Position numbers and translations under genes: made by a program
Assembly: GCA_021613535.1 (NCBI GenBank)
Contig: CP075494.1
Coordinates: 7,502,001-7,566,000, forward strand
Direction: 5' to 3'
DNA from: Adineta vaga
Lineage: Eukaryota; Rotifera
DNA: 64,000 nt
Part shown: piece by piece, positions 1 through 15,023 of the stretch
How the letters are laid out: every line of letters starts with the position of its first letter
Numbering within the stretch: the stretch's first letter is position 1
Notes under the pieces: model-generated
What the model was told of the DNA's origin: nothing
The model's database searches: none
The model's input: the letters and a program-made list of their open reading frames with translations, nothing else

Positions 1-3000
1 ACCATTGGAAAATGTTGAAGCACCAAAAGGATCACCAGTCCTTCTTCGAGCAACGATAACTGGCAAACCAACACCGACAGTAAGCTCATATGTGAATTGA
101 AAGTATGTATTTATCACGTATATTTTGTATTTAGTTCACATGGTTCAAAGATGGTAAACCATTGATTGCTTCTAATCGTCTTCGTACTCGATATGATGTC
201 CCAACAAATCAAGTTGTCTTGCAAATCGATGAAATTCGACCAGAAGATGCAGGTCAATACACCGTTGTTGCTGCTAATCCTGTTGGTCAAGAAACAACAA
301 CTGGATCAGTAACTGTTGTACCGGAAAGTGGCGCTGAAGACAATCAAGAACTGCGACAACCACTAGGTCAAACACCACGACCAGTAGAGATGGTACCCGG
401 TGTTGATTTTCAACCAATGGATACATCATCTGCGACACCCGAGGAGAAACGTGCACCACATGTCATCGTTCCATTAAACGATAGTGACACGAAAGAAACA
501 ATGCCAGCAATATTTTCGACCACAATTGACCTTGGCGTACCAATGTCCAAAGTAAGTAATCTCCTTCGTATTTTTTCTATTAAACACATTGTAGCAGTTC
601 CCGTCTTATCACTCGAGGAGCAAATACTTTTATATTCTAGGGTCGTTTTTGAAAATGTATCCAATATACTTAGAAATGAGCTCGGCGTTAAGCCACTGTC
701 GAGTTTCTGAATTTTTAGATAACTTCCATAACTAAATGACACAGATACACACTACATTTGATGTTAATCTGTCGTTGAGAGCATCGATAAAAAATCACTG
801 CATAAATCATTATATATTTCTCTAGATTACTTGGTTCAAAAATGGACAACCACTCGTCGCTGGTGATCGTTTCATCACCAAATATGATGTCATACCAAAG
901 ACACTCACCTTGGAAATTCTCAACGCTCAACCGGAAGATCAAGGTACTTACACTGTTCAAGCAATAAATCCAGTTGGTAAAGATGAAACTAGTGCTAAAC
1001 TCACTGTTCAACCATTGACAAACAATGATGCACAAGCATTTGCTCAACCAAAACCACTGCAAGTCACTGCACCACAACCAACTCAACAAGATATGCAACA
1101 ACCACAACCACCGAAAGTGATTGTACCATTGAAGAATATTGAAGCACCGAAAGGATCACCGGTACTTCTTCGAGCAACGATAACTGGCAAACCAACACCG
1201 ACAGTAAGATTTTGTATTAAATAATGATTTGTATTTATTGACGACACTCTCTCTCTCTCTCTGATTAGTTTACATGGTTCAAAGATGGTAAACCATTGAT
1301 TGCTTCTAATCGTCTTCGTACTCGATATGATGCTCCTACAAATCAAGTCGTGTTACAGATTGATGAAGTTCGACCTGAAGATGTAGGCCAATATAGTGTT
1401 GTTGCTGCAAATCCGTTTGGTCAAGAAACAACCGCTGGTTCTTTGAGTGTAGTACCCGAACGAACAGGAGAAGATAAGCGTGGATTAGGTCAACCACAAG
1501 GTAAAACACCTCGACCAGTGGAAATGACACCAGGTGTTGACTTTCAACCAACTGATGTGTCATCATCAGCACCAGAAGAAAATCGTGCACCACATGTTTT
1601 GGTACCACTACAGAATGGTGATACGAAAGAAACCATGCCAGTATTACTAACAACGACAATCGATGCTGGTTCACCGATGGCAACAGTAAGAGTTTTATCT
1701 TACAGCTATGCTTTTCTGCTCGATAGAATTTCGATGCTTGATACCTATTTCAATAATAATTTTGTTGTATTTGTAGTTCACTTGGTTCAAGAATGGACAA
1801 CCACTCGTCGCTGGTGATCGTTTCATCACCAAATATGATGTCATACCAAAGACACTTACCTTGGAAATTCTCAACGCTCAACCGGAAGATCAAGGTACCT
1901 ATACAGCTCAAGCAATAAATCCAGTTGGTAAAGATGAAACTAGTGCTAAACTCACTGTTCAACCATTGACAAACAATGATGTGCAAGCATTCGCTCAACC
2001 AAAACCACTGCAAGTCACTGCACCACAACCAACTCAACAAGATATGCAACAACCACAACCACCGAAAGTGATTGTACCATTGAAGAATATCGAAGCACCG
2101 AAAGGATCACCAGTCCTTCTTCGAGCAACGATAACTGCCAAACCAACACCGACAGTAAGATTTTGTATTAAATAATGATTTGTATTTATTGACGACACTC
2201 TCTCTCTCTCTCTGATTAGTTTACATGGTTCAAAGATGGTAAACCATTGATTAGTTCCAATCGTCTTCGCACTCTATATGATGCTCCGACAAATCAAGTC
2301 GTGTTACAGATTGATGAAGTTCGACCTGAAGATGTAGGCCAATATACTGTTGTTGCTACAAATCCTGTTGGCGAAGATTCAACGAATGGCATAGTGAATG
2401 TCGTACCTGAAAGAGGCGGTGATCACACTCGAGGATCAGGCCAACCAAAAGGAAAGAGACCACGACCAGTGGAAATGACACCAGGTGTTGACTTTCAACC
2501 AACTGATGTGTCATCATCAGCACCAGAAGAAAATCGTGCACCACATGTAATGATACCATTGAGTGATGTGAATGTTAAAGAAACCATGCCTGCCTTGTTA
2601 ACAGCCATTGTAGATGCTGGTTCACCAATGGCAACGGTAAGAACAAAATTTAAATGTTTTATATGACATTAATATGATCACTGTGATAGCACTTGTTTAC
2701 ATTTGTATCCAATAATTCAAGTTCATTTATAAAACGTTGCGAATAATTCTATGAGAAAAGTTTCTGTATTGCTATACCTGATAGCCTTTAAAAATTGTTT
2801 CTATAGAACGGTACTTTTAACTAAGGAAAAAACTATACTTGAGAAATTCCTATAATCTAAATATATGATTGAATTGTCGAAGAAATGAATAAATTCGCCA
2901 TGATCTTTTGCAGCAATATTTATTCGTTCCAAAATGAAAACTAATCGATATCAATCAAACCTGAATCGTTCTCAGTCCCATTAGGTTAGATTATTCTGTT

Positions 3001-5930
3001 TTCTTTCTAATTACTTTAATCTATACAACTAAACCAAAACTTTGCATAGAATTAACCATTCATCTATCACAATTTTTAGTTCACCTGGTTCAAGAATGGA
3101 CAACCACTCGTCGCTGGTGATCGTTTCATCACCAAATATGACGTGGTTCCAAAGATACTCACTTTGGAAATTCTCAACGCTCAACCTGAAGATCAAGGTA
3201 CATATACAATTCAAGCAATAAATCCAGTCGGTAAAGATGAAACTAGTGCTAAACTCACTGTTCAACCATTGACAAACAATGATGTGCAAGCATTTGCTCA
3301 GCCAAAACCATTACAAGTTACTGCACCACAACCAACACAACAAGATATGCAACAACCACAACCACCGAAAGTGATTGTACCATTGGAAAATGTTGAAGCA
3401 CCAAAAGGATCACCAGTCCTTCTTCGAGCAACGATAACTGGCAAACCAACACCGACAGTAAGCTCATATGTGAATTGAGAAAGATCAATAAATTTTATGC
3501 TGCATTTAGTTCACATGGTTTAAAGATGGTAAACCACTAATTGCCTCGAATCGTCTTCGTACTCGATATGATGCTCCAACAAATCAAGTCGTGTTACAGA
3601 TTGATGAAGTTCGTCCAGAAGATGCAGGCCAATATCTTGTCGTGGCTACCAATCCATTCGGTGAAGATTCGACAGGCGGTTCAGTGAATTTGATACCTGA
3701 GAAAGGAGGTGATGACACAACAGGTGTTGTCCCGCAAAGTAAAACACCACGACCATTGAAAATTGTACCAGGAACCGACTTCCAACCAGTTAGCGCAACA
3801 CCAGAAGATAACAGACCACCACAAGTTATTGTTCCACTCAAAGATGGTACTATCAAAGAAACCATGCCTGCATTACTTACGGCAACAATCGATGCTGGTT
3901 CACCAATAGCAACAGTAAGAGTTCATGAAATCAGCCTATTTGAGATTAGGGATTTCAATAACGAATATTCTAGTAGTTTCTTTCTTCAATTTCTCTCTCC
4001 GTTATCTACTTTCTATGCAGAGAAGTAAATTATATATTTTCTTTTATTAGTTCACCTGGTTCAAGAATGGACAACCGCTTGTCGCTGGTGATCGTTTCAT
4101 TACCAAATATGATGTCATACCAAAGACACTCACATTGGAAATTCTCAACGCTCAACCTGAAGATCAAGGTATCTATACAGCTCAAGCAATAAATCCTGTT
4201 GGTAAAGATGAAACTAGTGCTAAACTCACTGTTCAACCATTGACAAACAATGATGTGCAAGCATTCGCTCAGCCAAAACCGTTACAAGTCACTGCACCAC
4301 AACCAACTCAACAAGATATGCAACAACCACAACCACCGAAAGTGATTGTACCATTGAAGAATATCGAAGTACCAAAAGGATCACCGGTGCTTCTTCGAGC
4401 AACGATAACTGGCAAACCAACGCCAACCGTAAGCTCATATGTCGATTGAAAGTATATATTTATCTTGTATATTTCGTATTTAGTTTACCTGGTTCAAAGA
4501 TGGTAAACCATTGATTGCCTCGAATCGTCATCGAACTCGATATGATGCTCCAACAAAACAAGTTCTCTTACAGATTGATGAAGTTCGACCTGAAGATGTT
4601 GGTCAATATCTTGTAGTAGCAACCAATCCATTCGGTGAAGATTCGACAGGCGGTTCAGTGAATTTGATACCTGAGAAAGGAGGTGATGATACTAGAGGTG
4701 TAGTACCACAAAATAAGATCAGGACAACCACAAGGTAAAACACCACGACCATTGAAAGTTGTTCCAGGTGTTGACTTTCAACCAACAGCTCCAACACCGT
4801 TTGAAAATCGACCACCACGTGTTATCGTACCGCTCAAGGATGGTACTATCAAACAAACCATGCCTGCTCTATTAACAGCAATGATTGATGGTGGTTCACC
4901 AATGGCTAAAGTAAGATATTGGAAACATCAATATTCATTCTTCTTTGTTATTTTTAGTTCACTTGGTTCAAAAACGGTCAACCACTTGTTGCAGATAATC
5001 GTTTTATTACCAAATATGATGTTAAACCAAAAATGGTGACTTTAGAAATTCTCAATGTCCGACCCGAAGATCAAGGAACATATACAGTTCAAGCAATAAA
5101 TCCTGTTGGCAAGATGAAACTAGTGCCAAACTCACTGTACAACCGTTAACTAACAATGATGTCAAGCGTTTGCTCAGCCAAAACCGTTGCAAGTCACTGC
5201 ACCACAACCAATTCAACAAGATATGCAACAACCACAACCACCGAAAGTGATTGTACCATTGAAGAATATCGAAGTACCAAAAGGATCACCGGTGCTTCTT
5301 CGAGCAACGATAATTGGAAACCAACACCGACAGTAAGCTCATATGTGACTTGAAAGTATGTATTTATCTTGTATATTTCGTATTCAGTTCACCTGGTTCA
5401 AAGATGGTAAACCATTGATTGCTTCTAATCGTCTTCGAACTCGATATGATGCTCCAACAAAACAAGTTCTCTTACAGATTGATGAAGTTCGACCTGAAGA
5501 TGTTGGTCAATATCTTGTAGTAGCCACTAATCCATTCGGTGAAGATTCGACAGGCGGTTCAGTGAATTTGATACCTGAGAAAGGAGGTGATGATACTAGA
5601 GGTGTAGTACCACAAGATAAGAATCGTGGATTAGGTAAACCACAAGGAAAAACACCGCGGCCATTGAAGATTGTACCAGGCGTTGATTTTCAACCAGATA
5701 TATCTCCAGATGAGAAGCGTAAATTGAAGCCTGTAACTCCTGTGACGAAACCAGAAAAAGCTATACCTGCAGAACAAATGCGACCACCACATGTTATCGT
5801 ACCATTGAAAGATAGTGATTTAGAAGAATTAATGCCTGTAATATTAACGGCAACTATTGATGCTGGCATACCAATTGCATCAGTAAGCATTTTTCGGAAT
5901 AAAAAGATAACACTGATGTTTTACTTTTAG
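1..5930 (+). repeat. Tandem two-Ig-domain super-repeat (exons plus introns)
   Basis: Alternating exons of about 417 bp (starting TWFKDGKPL) and 378 bp (starting TWFKNGQPL) repeat about 5.5 times. A-type exons start at 135, 1269, 2220, 3510, 4484 and 5388. B-type exons start at 826, 1777, 3080, 4051, 4958 and, more divergent, 5931. The 65 bp introns at 1204-1268 and 2155-2219 are identical, giving an exact 951 bp period there. Introns at 80, 3458, 4429 and 5333 share a second sequence family starting GTAAGCTCATATGT. Bases 1 to about 100 are identical to 3379 to about 3478, so the array continues upstream of the window. Confidence 0.9.
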
Positions 5931-8900
5931 TTTACATGGTTTAAAAATGGTCAACCACTGCTCGAAGGTAATCGATATGCTACTAAATATGATCTCGGTA
6001 ATCGAACAATAACTTTACAAATTCTTGCATCGCGTCCCGATGATCAAGGGGTATATACAGTTCAAGCAACGAATCCAGTTGGTAAAGATGAAACATCATG
6101 TAAATTAACTGTTCGACCTGTAGCATCAATTGATACACGACCATTCATTGATGCTGATCGTTTTCGTCCATTGGAAAATCGACAATTTACAGGTCCACAT
6201 AGTGACGACGAAAAACAATCACTTCGTCCTCCTAAAGTACTCATACCAATGAATAATCTACGACTTAAAGAATCGCAACCAATTGTATTGAAAAGTATAG
6301 TTGATGCTGGTTATCCAATGGGTAGATTTACATGGGTTAAAAATGGTCAACCGTTACCTGCATCTAATCGATATCGTACTAATTATGATATCAATACACG
6401 TACTGCATCATTATTTATTGATTCTGCACGTCCAGAAACAGATACAGGTCCATATACAGTTTATGTGGAAAATCCTGTTGGTAAAGATGAAACTACTGGT
6501 AAAGTAGATGTTGAACCTACACCAGCTATTGATGATCGACCATTTATTCCTCCAAGTAAATTTAATAAATTTGAACCACCATTACGGGCACCAGGTGTCG
6601 GTCCTCGTGGTCCACTTCATCAACCAGATGAAACAATGAGAGATCGTGAAAATATGTCTCCATGGATTCGTTTAGTCAAAGAGCTTGATGATCAAGTCAT
6701 TGATGAAACGAAAGCAGCACAACTTGTTTGTATGGTTGATGCACATCCAGCAGCTACTGTAAATATACATCATTTTTCTTTCGATATATAATCATATGTG
6801 TTTTAACTATGAAAAAATATTCTATTTTAGATCAATTGGTTCAAAGATGATCATCCTCTTGTTGTATCGCAGCGTTTCATGCCTGAATATGATAGTAAAA
6901 CAGGTGTTGTTCGTTTATCAATTTATCCAGTGTATGCAGCTGATTCAGGACCATATACAATGGTTGCTCGTAATATTGCTGGAGAAGTTACAACCAAATG
7001 TACATTACGTATTGAACCAACAGTTGGTGTTGAAGAAAATCCATTGGTTAAATTTGCTGGTCTTCGCAAAACACCACATCATCCATCTGCAGCTGGTTCT
7101 GAACCTTCACATCAACCAGATATTCCTGAAGAAGGTCAAAAACCATATTTCATTAAAGTTCCAGTTGATCGAGAAGTACCTGAAGGACAATTAGTTCGTC
7201 TTGATTACATACCTGCTGGACGTCCTGAACCTAGTTTAACATGGTTTCGTAATGGTTTACCATTGCAACCAAATGATGCTGATCATCGTGATGTTGTCAA
7301 TGAAGGTGGTGTTCATTCACTACTTGTACTTAATCCAAAATTAGGACCTACTGTTGAATATACATGTGTAGCGAAGAATAAATATGGTGAAGCACCATTT
7401 ACGGTTCATCTTAGTGTTGCTCGTAAGTGAATTGTTGATGAGAAGAAAATGAACTATTTCTTTTGTTGATTTGTATTTTAGCTCGTAGTGCAAATATTGT
7501 TCCTTATTTTATTGAACAACTTTATAATATCATTATTATTGAAGGTCAAGATGCACAATTGGATGCTTGTGCAGAAGGTTTTCCCGAACCAAAAGTTGCC
7601 TGGGAGAAAGAGGGTAAACCTCTTACTCCAAATAAAGAATACAAGTAAATATAAACTATTTTCCAATGAACTTTTTGTTATCCATCAAAATATGTTTCAT
7701 TCTTTATCGTTAGAGTTGAATTTGAAGGAGCAAAAACAACATTATTTATACGAAATGCTAAGATGATTGACGCTGGTTGGTATCAATGTACAGCAACTAG
7801 TCCGGCAGGAACAGCAGTTACCAAATGCAAAGTAACAGTTATTCGTACGTATTGGATCTAATCGATTTGATTTTCTTCTTTCAATAAAATCATACAAGAA
7901 TTTCTTTATCTTTTCTAGCCTTATCTGAAGCGAGTCAATACGCCAAAGAATTACCACAATTCAGTCCTCAAATGTTAGCAAAATTGCCAACGTATGTATC
8001 CATTCATTCATTTATTAAGAAATCAATCTCATTTTCATATATTTTCAGTTTACCACAAGAAGATACTCGATCGAAATACATGACTATTCCAGCTAAACCA
8101 CCTGAAATTAAACCAGAAGAATTATATAAATTACCAAAACGACCTAAAAAATCTGATAATCCTTCTGAAGAAGCTCGAAGGTAATCGATTCTAAAACTTT
8201 GTAAACTGTTCAAAATAATATTTTATTTTGTCCCTCTAAATCATAGACGTGGTGTTAAAGTTTTACCAGATGAAGTTTTGAATACTCTTCAAAAGAGTCT
8301 AGAAGAATATCCTGAAGAAGAAATGTATAGTAAAGATCGACCACAACCACCGAAATTTAAAGTTCATCTTAAATCACATTTGAATCTTAATGAAGATGAT
8401 GCATGTTTATTCGAAGCAAAACTTATACCTGTTCGAGATCCTATGATGCGATTACAATGGTTTAAAAATGGAAAAATACTTCATCATGGTAAGTAATCAA
8501 ATTTCATTTTATCTATAGATATACAAATTAATATTAATCTTTCTTTTCTTTTTTAATAGCATCAAGAATGATTCCTCGATATGATTTTGCTGATGTCTCA
8601 TTGGAATTTCTTTGGACATTTGCTGAAGATGACGGTATCTATGAATGTGTGGCTACGAATCCTTATGGTGAAGATCGTACACGTGCTGAATTGAAATGTC
8701 GTCCTAAACGATCAATTATTTATAATACACAGTTACCTGAAGGTATGGAAGGTGTATCTAAATTACAAATGTTAGAAGATGAAATAAGGTAAATAAAAGA
8801 AGATTATATTTATCGATTTATTTGATAATGGAGATTATTTTTTCCTCATAGATATACAGCAAGTATGATTGGCTTAGAAGAAAAAGTACAAGAAAAAGAA

Positions 8901-11263
8901 CCCAAAATACCCGAATTTATTATGCCATTAGAAGATATTGCTGTGGATGAAGGTGATAATGCTAAATTTATTGCTAAAGTCGATGGTCATCCACGACCAC
9001 GAGTAACATGGTCGATTAATGGTGCTGATATTGCAAATGTAAATAATATTTTCTCATTTACTTTTTTTTCGTATCAAAAATCAAACAAAACTATTGTTCT
9101 GTAGGGAAGTCGATACAAATTAGTTTATGATGGTCTTGTTCATTCTCTTGATATACCAAAAACAAGACAATACGATGCAGGTGTTGTTCGTTGTGTTGCG
9201 AAAAATTCTCTTGGACAAAGTGAAAGTGTCGCTATGCTTAATTTGAAATTTCGACAAGATTATCGTTCAGTATTGTCAAAAACACCAGGTGGTGTGGATA
9301 CTGGTGTTGATGATTCATTTGATGTAGATATTGAAGAACGATTAAGAGTACGTTCTCAACAACGACAAATAGAATCGGGTATGTTTTCAATTTTTAGTTT
9401 TTTTATTAATTATTAATCGGTTTTAACTTGAGAGTATGTTTAATAAACAATAAAATCCTTTTCTTTTCTCTTTCTCATCATAGCTGATGAACATGCACGT
9501 CGTCCATCCACTGATAAACCAATTCATCCATTACATTCAAAAGCACTCGAACGTTTGGCATGGCGTCAAACTGTTGAAAAAACGGGTGAAGCACCAAATT
9601 TTACCAAATCATTATTACCATTGAAAGCGAAAGGTCTTCTATTCAATTGAATAATTTATCTTTTTGAATAATTCAAAACTTTTCTTTTCAATTTTGCAGA
9701 AGGATCCAAAGTTATTGTTGGTGTAGAATTTAGAGGTGATCCACCACCAACTGTTTCTTGGTATCGTGATGGATTCATGGTTGAAGATTCGGAAGATTTT
9801 AAAATTCACACAACTGCTACTGAAAGTGTACTAACGATAAAACATGCTTTCATTATTGATTCAGGTTTATTTACTGTGAAATTATTTAATCCAATTGGTA
9901 TTAAACAATGTCAAGCTGCGATACGTATAATGCCAAGTAAGAATAAAGATGATTGTTTTCTTTTAATTATTTGACGGTTTTCACAATGAAATTTATTTTG
10001 TTTTTGCTAAATAGTTATCGCTGAAGATCAAACACCTCGCTTTCTTGATATTCCACAAGATAGTGAGATTCTTGCCGGTGATCCAGTTCGTTTTCAATGT
10101 CGTGTTGAAGGTGAACCATTTCCAACTGTGGCCTTCTATCGAGTAAGAAAATTAAATTAAATATCTTTTTTTCGTCTTTTAAAACAAAAAGAATTTCGAT
10201 ATGTATAGGAAGATGAACCAGTTAATCTTAATGATAAACGATTTCGTGTTATACAAGAAGGTGATGTATTTACATTACTTCTATTCGAAGCTTTACCAGC
10301 TGATAGTGGTCAATATGAAGCTGTCGCAGAAAATTCAGTTGGAAAAGCAAATACACGTTTTACATTGATTGTCACACCACGTGAACCAGGTGGCAAGAAA
10401 GCATCGATTGTGGATGATCCAAAATTGATTCATAAAGTACCATACTTAGAAAAACCATTAGAAGATTTACATGTTAAAGAAGGACAATCAGCAACATTTG
10501 AATGTATTATTCCTGCTAGTTTTGGTAAGAAAGAAAGAAAGAAAGAAAAAAACATGAAAATGAAATGAATCTATTTTTCTTAATTATTTAATAGGATCGG
10601 ATGTGAAATGGTATAAAGGAACATCTGAATGGGCAATAAAACCATCGAAATTTTTCAAACCAAAATCTGATGGTACTAAACATCAATTATTTATTCTAGA
10701 AGCATATGCTGAAGATGAAGGTGAGATTGGTTTTTTCATGAAGAAAAAGAATGATTTATTGTCTTCTTTAGGTCTCTATAAATGTGTTGTTTCAAATCCA
10801 GTTGGAACAACAGCGACTACTGCTACATTAAAAGTTGATCGTAAGTTTTGATTTTTAATTGTTGTGAAATATACATGTGTGTATTTTTATTCAATAGATT
10901 CAATGCAAGTACCAGAATTCGTTCAAGGCTTTAGTAATTTAACCACTTATGAAGGTGAACAAGTTCGTTTTGATGTTGAAGTACGTGGTGATCCTACTCC
11001 AACAATAACTTGGTTTCGAGACGGAGAAATTATTCGAGATTCACCTGACTTTCAAGTAAATCGAATTCATTTTTTTCTTTTACAACAAACTAAAACATCT
11101 TCTCATTTTCTAATAGATCTTTACTGAAGGAAATCGTAGTGTATTTTATATATCCGAAGTATTTATGGAAGATCAAGGTTTATTCACTTGTACGGCTTCG
11201 AATACAGCCGGTTCTTCCGAATGTTCAGCTCGTCTTATTGTTGAACCACGACCTCAGCTATAA
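1..11263 (+). CDS. Titin/kettin-like giant Ig-repeat muscle protein (3' part, 5' end outside window)
   Basis: About 22 Ig (I-set) cores are visible, each marked by a W near strand C such as TWFKDGKPL or TWFKNGQPL. Exons read: 1-79, 135-551, 826-1203, 1269-1685, 1777-2154, 2220-2636, 3080-3457, 3510-3914, 4051-4428, 4484-4910, 4958-5332, 5388-5882, 5931-6758, 6831-7422, 7482-7644, 7714-7844, 7919-7991, 8049-8180, 8247-8488, 8560-8788, 8852-9038, 9105-9378, 9484-9633, 9700-9936, 10015-10142, 10209-10524, 10595-10720, 10772-10840, 10898-11055, 11117-11263. N-terminal repeats are joined by Pro/Gln-rich linkers. The linker ending in TQLPEGMEGVSKLQ and the lack of Fn3 or kinase at the C-terminus favour kettin/sallimus over twitchin or obscurin. 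The likely role is a sarcomeric Z-disc/I-band elastic scaffold. Exons 4484-4910 and 4958-5332 contain frame-breaking indels; all exons from 5388 on are in frame. Family assignment is sure; the exact orthologue is not. Confidence 0.85.
4700..5332 (+). other. Cluster of frame-breaking indels inside the Ig array
   Basis: Compared with sister repeats, exon 4484-4910 is 427 bp, one more than a multiple of three. Its reading frame shifts near 4715-4735, so an in-frame TAA appears at 4736-4738. Exon 4958-5332 is 375 bp instead of 378 because of three single-base losses, near 5110, 5162 and 5319. The uncorrected frame meets TAA at 5147. The rest of the 30-exon gene is clean. Either this allele is damaged or the assembly is wrong in a long near-identical repeat. 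The second is more likely, because two of the losses lie in or next to A-runs. Confidence 0.85.
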
Positions 11264-13607
11264 TAACATATATACATATATGAATTATTTCATATCCCTG
11301 TTTTCTCTTTTTCTCTCTTTCACTTTTTTTTCCTCTTTTTTTGTCTTCTTTATACACTTTTGTAATGCTTTTGTTATATCACATACAAATCGTTTTCAAT
11401 TCTTTGTTTTTGCACGCGTACTATATTTGCCGCCGTCCCCTAACAATGCGCTTTTTCTCTCTAGAACAATATGAAAGAAGAATTCAAAATTATGCTTTTG
11501 GAAAATAAATAATCTGCAAAATAATTCGATAGTTATGAATGAATGGAAAATTGTTCTGATTGTGCCCAGTCTGCACAAATTAAATTCAACTGAATATACT
11601 TGCGTCGTTTGTTTTATTTTTTCAACGAATGTTCGCTCGTCTGTTGACATAATAATTTATTTGCATTGGTTTTACATTGAAAATAAGAAGCTGATTCAGG
11701 ACAAAAAAACAAGTGGGCTGAATAGAGTGCAAAGTAGGGCGTGGAATTTAATGATCGAGGATTTTATTTTATGAAATTCTGTTTCAGTTTTAATGATCAA
11801 CTAAAATTCGAGATTGTTTCAATCCTTTTTTTAACAGAAAGTATTTCCTGAATCGATACGAGTTCTTGTTTTAACCGACCATATTTATTATAGAATATTT
11901 CTGATTGAAAAAGAGATCCAAGTGTTTTAAATATCAAATAATCTTTGTTCTATTCGAATAAAAAGCTTCTCGATTCAGTAAATATACGGAAAAGACATGC
12001 AATTTGATTTAACAATTAATTTAAACAATGTTCCTATATGACAATACCTGTCTTCAAATCAATTGTTATCAATGAGAACGTAAAAATAAGATAGAAAATG
12101 ATTTTATTAAAACTAAAAAGAAGTTTGTATTGTAGTGAATATCTACTTAGCACAGTAAATATATTAAAACACAAATTGTAGATGATACTACAACGTTTTT
12201 TTATTTTTATGCATGACGAATTAATGATTGAGTATCTTGAATATTTTTATTACTAATATAATTTTGGATATTAGTTGTACTAGTATTCGATTGCTAAAGA
12301 AGAAAAATAAATAGTCATAGGTAATCAATAAAATAAAAGAGTATAATAACTTTTCTTTTGAATGTATTTTCTGGTTGTGAAAGTATTTTCGTAAGATATT
12401 GGTCAGCTAATGAATCTAGAATGATGAATAGAAAAAATATAGATTTGAATGAAAATTTCCTACGTCGTCGAGTTACATTGATTGCTATTTTTGCCATTTG
12501 TTCTCCTTTTTTCTTTAATTATTCGAATGTAAAGAAAAAATGCAACGTATCGAAGAATGTTCGTATAAAAAATGAAGACATAGAAAAAGAGAAAGAAATA
12601 CTAGACACCTATGAAAACAAATCACGTCGACATGTAAAATCATTTTGAAATATGGGTACATATAGTATATTCGTATGTAATATAAATAGTTAGCAAGAAA
12701 TGATAATAGAGATTAGAGTGTATAAAGCACCTGATTTACTGAAGATAATATATACGACCTACAATAATTATATTGATATTTATTTAAGAAGTCTGCATAA
12801 CATAATAAATTCAGAGAGAATCGATCACATTACTCTAAATGTTTTTATTATTCATCATCGATTATGAGTCTCTCAAGATTCAAGAGGATGTGATGATATT
12901 GATGATGTATAAATACAATAGAGAATATTGACCTATGTATTTTAACCTGACATCATATTGTATCAATTCTCATTACATATATTTCTTGTATAAATCTGAT
13001 GAATTAAAATTCTAATATTTGTCGAAACTATTTAAAATTTTCTTTGTTCATTAATATAATTCCTAACACCCATTAGCGACATCTATTCAAAATCGATTGT
13101 ATGTGTTTTATTTGATGTCCATTGATAGAGTACGAACGTGCATGAAGACGATAATAATAAATAGACAATATCATGGCGACGATGACAACATTCCGATTTG
13201 TAATATTTACTCAAAAAAATTCAAATCATTCCTTCTCTAAAGGTCATTTGGAGATTAGAATTTCAATCTTACCTTTCAACAATTTCTCTATATACAAACA
13301 CGAATTGTTTCTAGTTACTTATTAGTCAAGAGTTTCTTCTGTTCAGTTTGATTGATGTATGTAGACAGGTGTTGATAGACTTATTAACATATGACGCCCT
13401 ACTACTCGAGCAACTGAACATGTATAGATCGTTGTTTTATTACTATTGTAGTTCTATAATCACATATAGCTTACATTGAATGTGTTTTTTTGTCTTATGA
13501 ATGTCAGTGACAACAGGTGGTATTATTGTTTTGCGAAGAAATAATGAAGGTTAAAGTCAATACGTATTTATAATCTGTTTTAGATATAACGACGTAAAAT
13601 AATTGAA
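11264..13607. other. Intergenic region, Ig gene to aspartate aminotransferase
   Basis: The start of this stretch is the 3' flank of the Ig gene: a pyrimidine-rich tract at 11296-11360 and an AATAAA-containing stretch near 11504. Apart from the possible small minus-strand gene at 12207-12497, no coding region is supported. The segment just before the aminotransferase ends in a splice-acceptor-like sequence (TCTGTTTTAG, ending 13583), 24 bp before the ATG. Confidence 0.6.
12207..12497 (-). CDS. Possible small single-pass membrane protein (two exons)
   Basis: Exon 1 (12497-12351, 49 codons) starts MAKIAINVTRRRRKF and runs into a hydrophobic stretch (FKSIFFLFIILDSLA), a pattern like a signal anchor preceded by arginines. 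A 57 bp intron-like segment (12350-12294) has a weak GTTATT donor and a good TTTCTTCTTTAG acceptor. It leads in phase 0 into a 28-codon Asn/Gln/Thr-rich exon ending at TAA (12209-12207), followed by an AATAAA-like sequence. The product would be 76 aa. No homologue is recognised. The 96-codon frame on the other strand (12358-12648) overlaps it and looks like its antisense shadow. Evidence is intron length, phase and composition only. Confidence 0.35.

Positions 13608-15023
<1,416 letters not shown>

Noticed and set aside
12358-12648. 96-codon plus-strand frame in the intergenic region
   Set aside because: Lys/Asn-rich with no domain. It overlaps the better-supported two-exon frame on the other strand, so it is treated as its antisense shadow.
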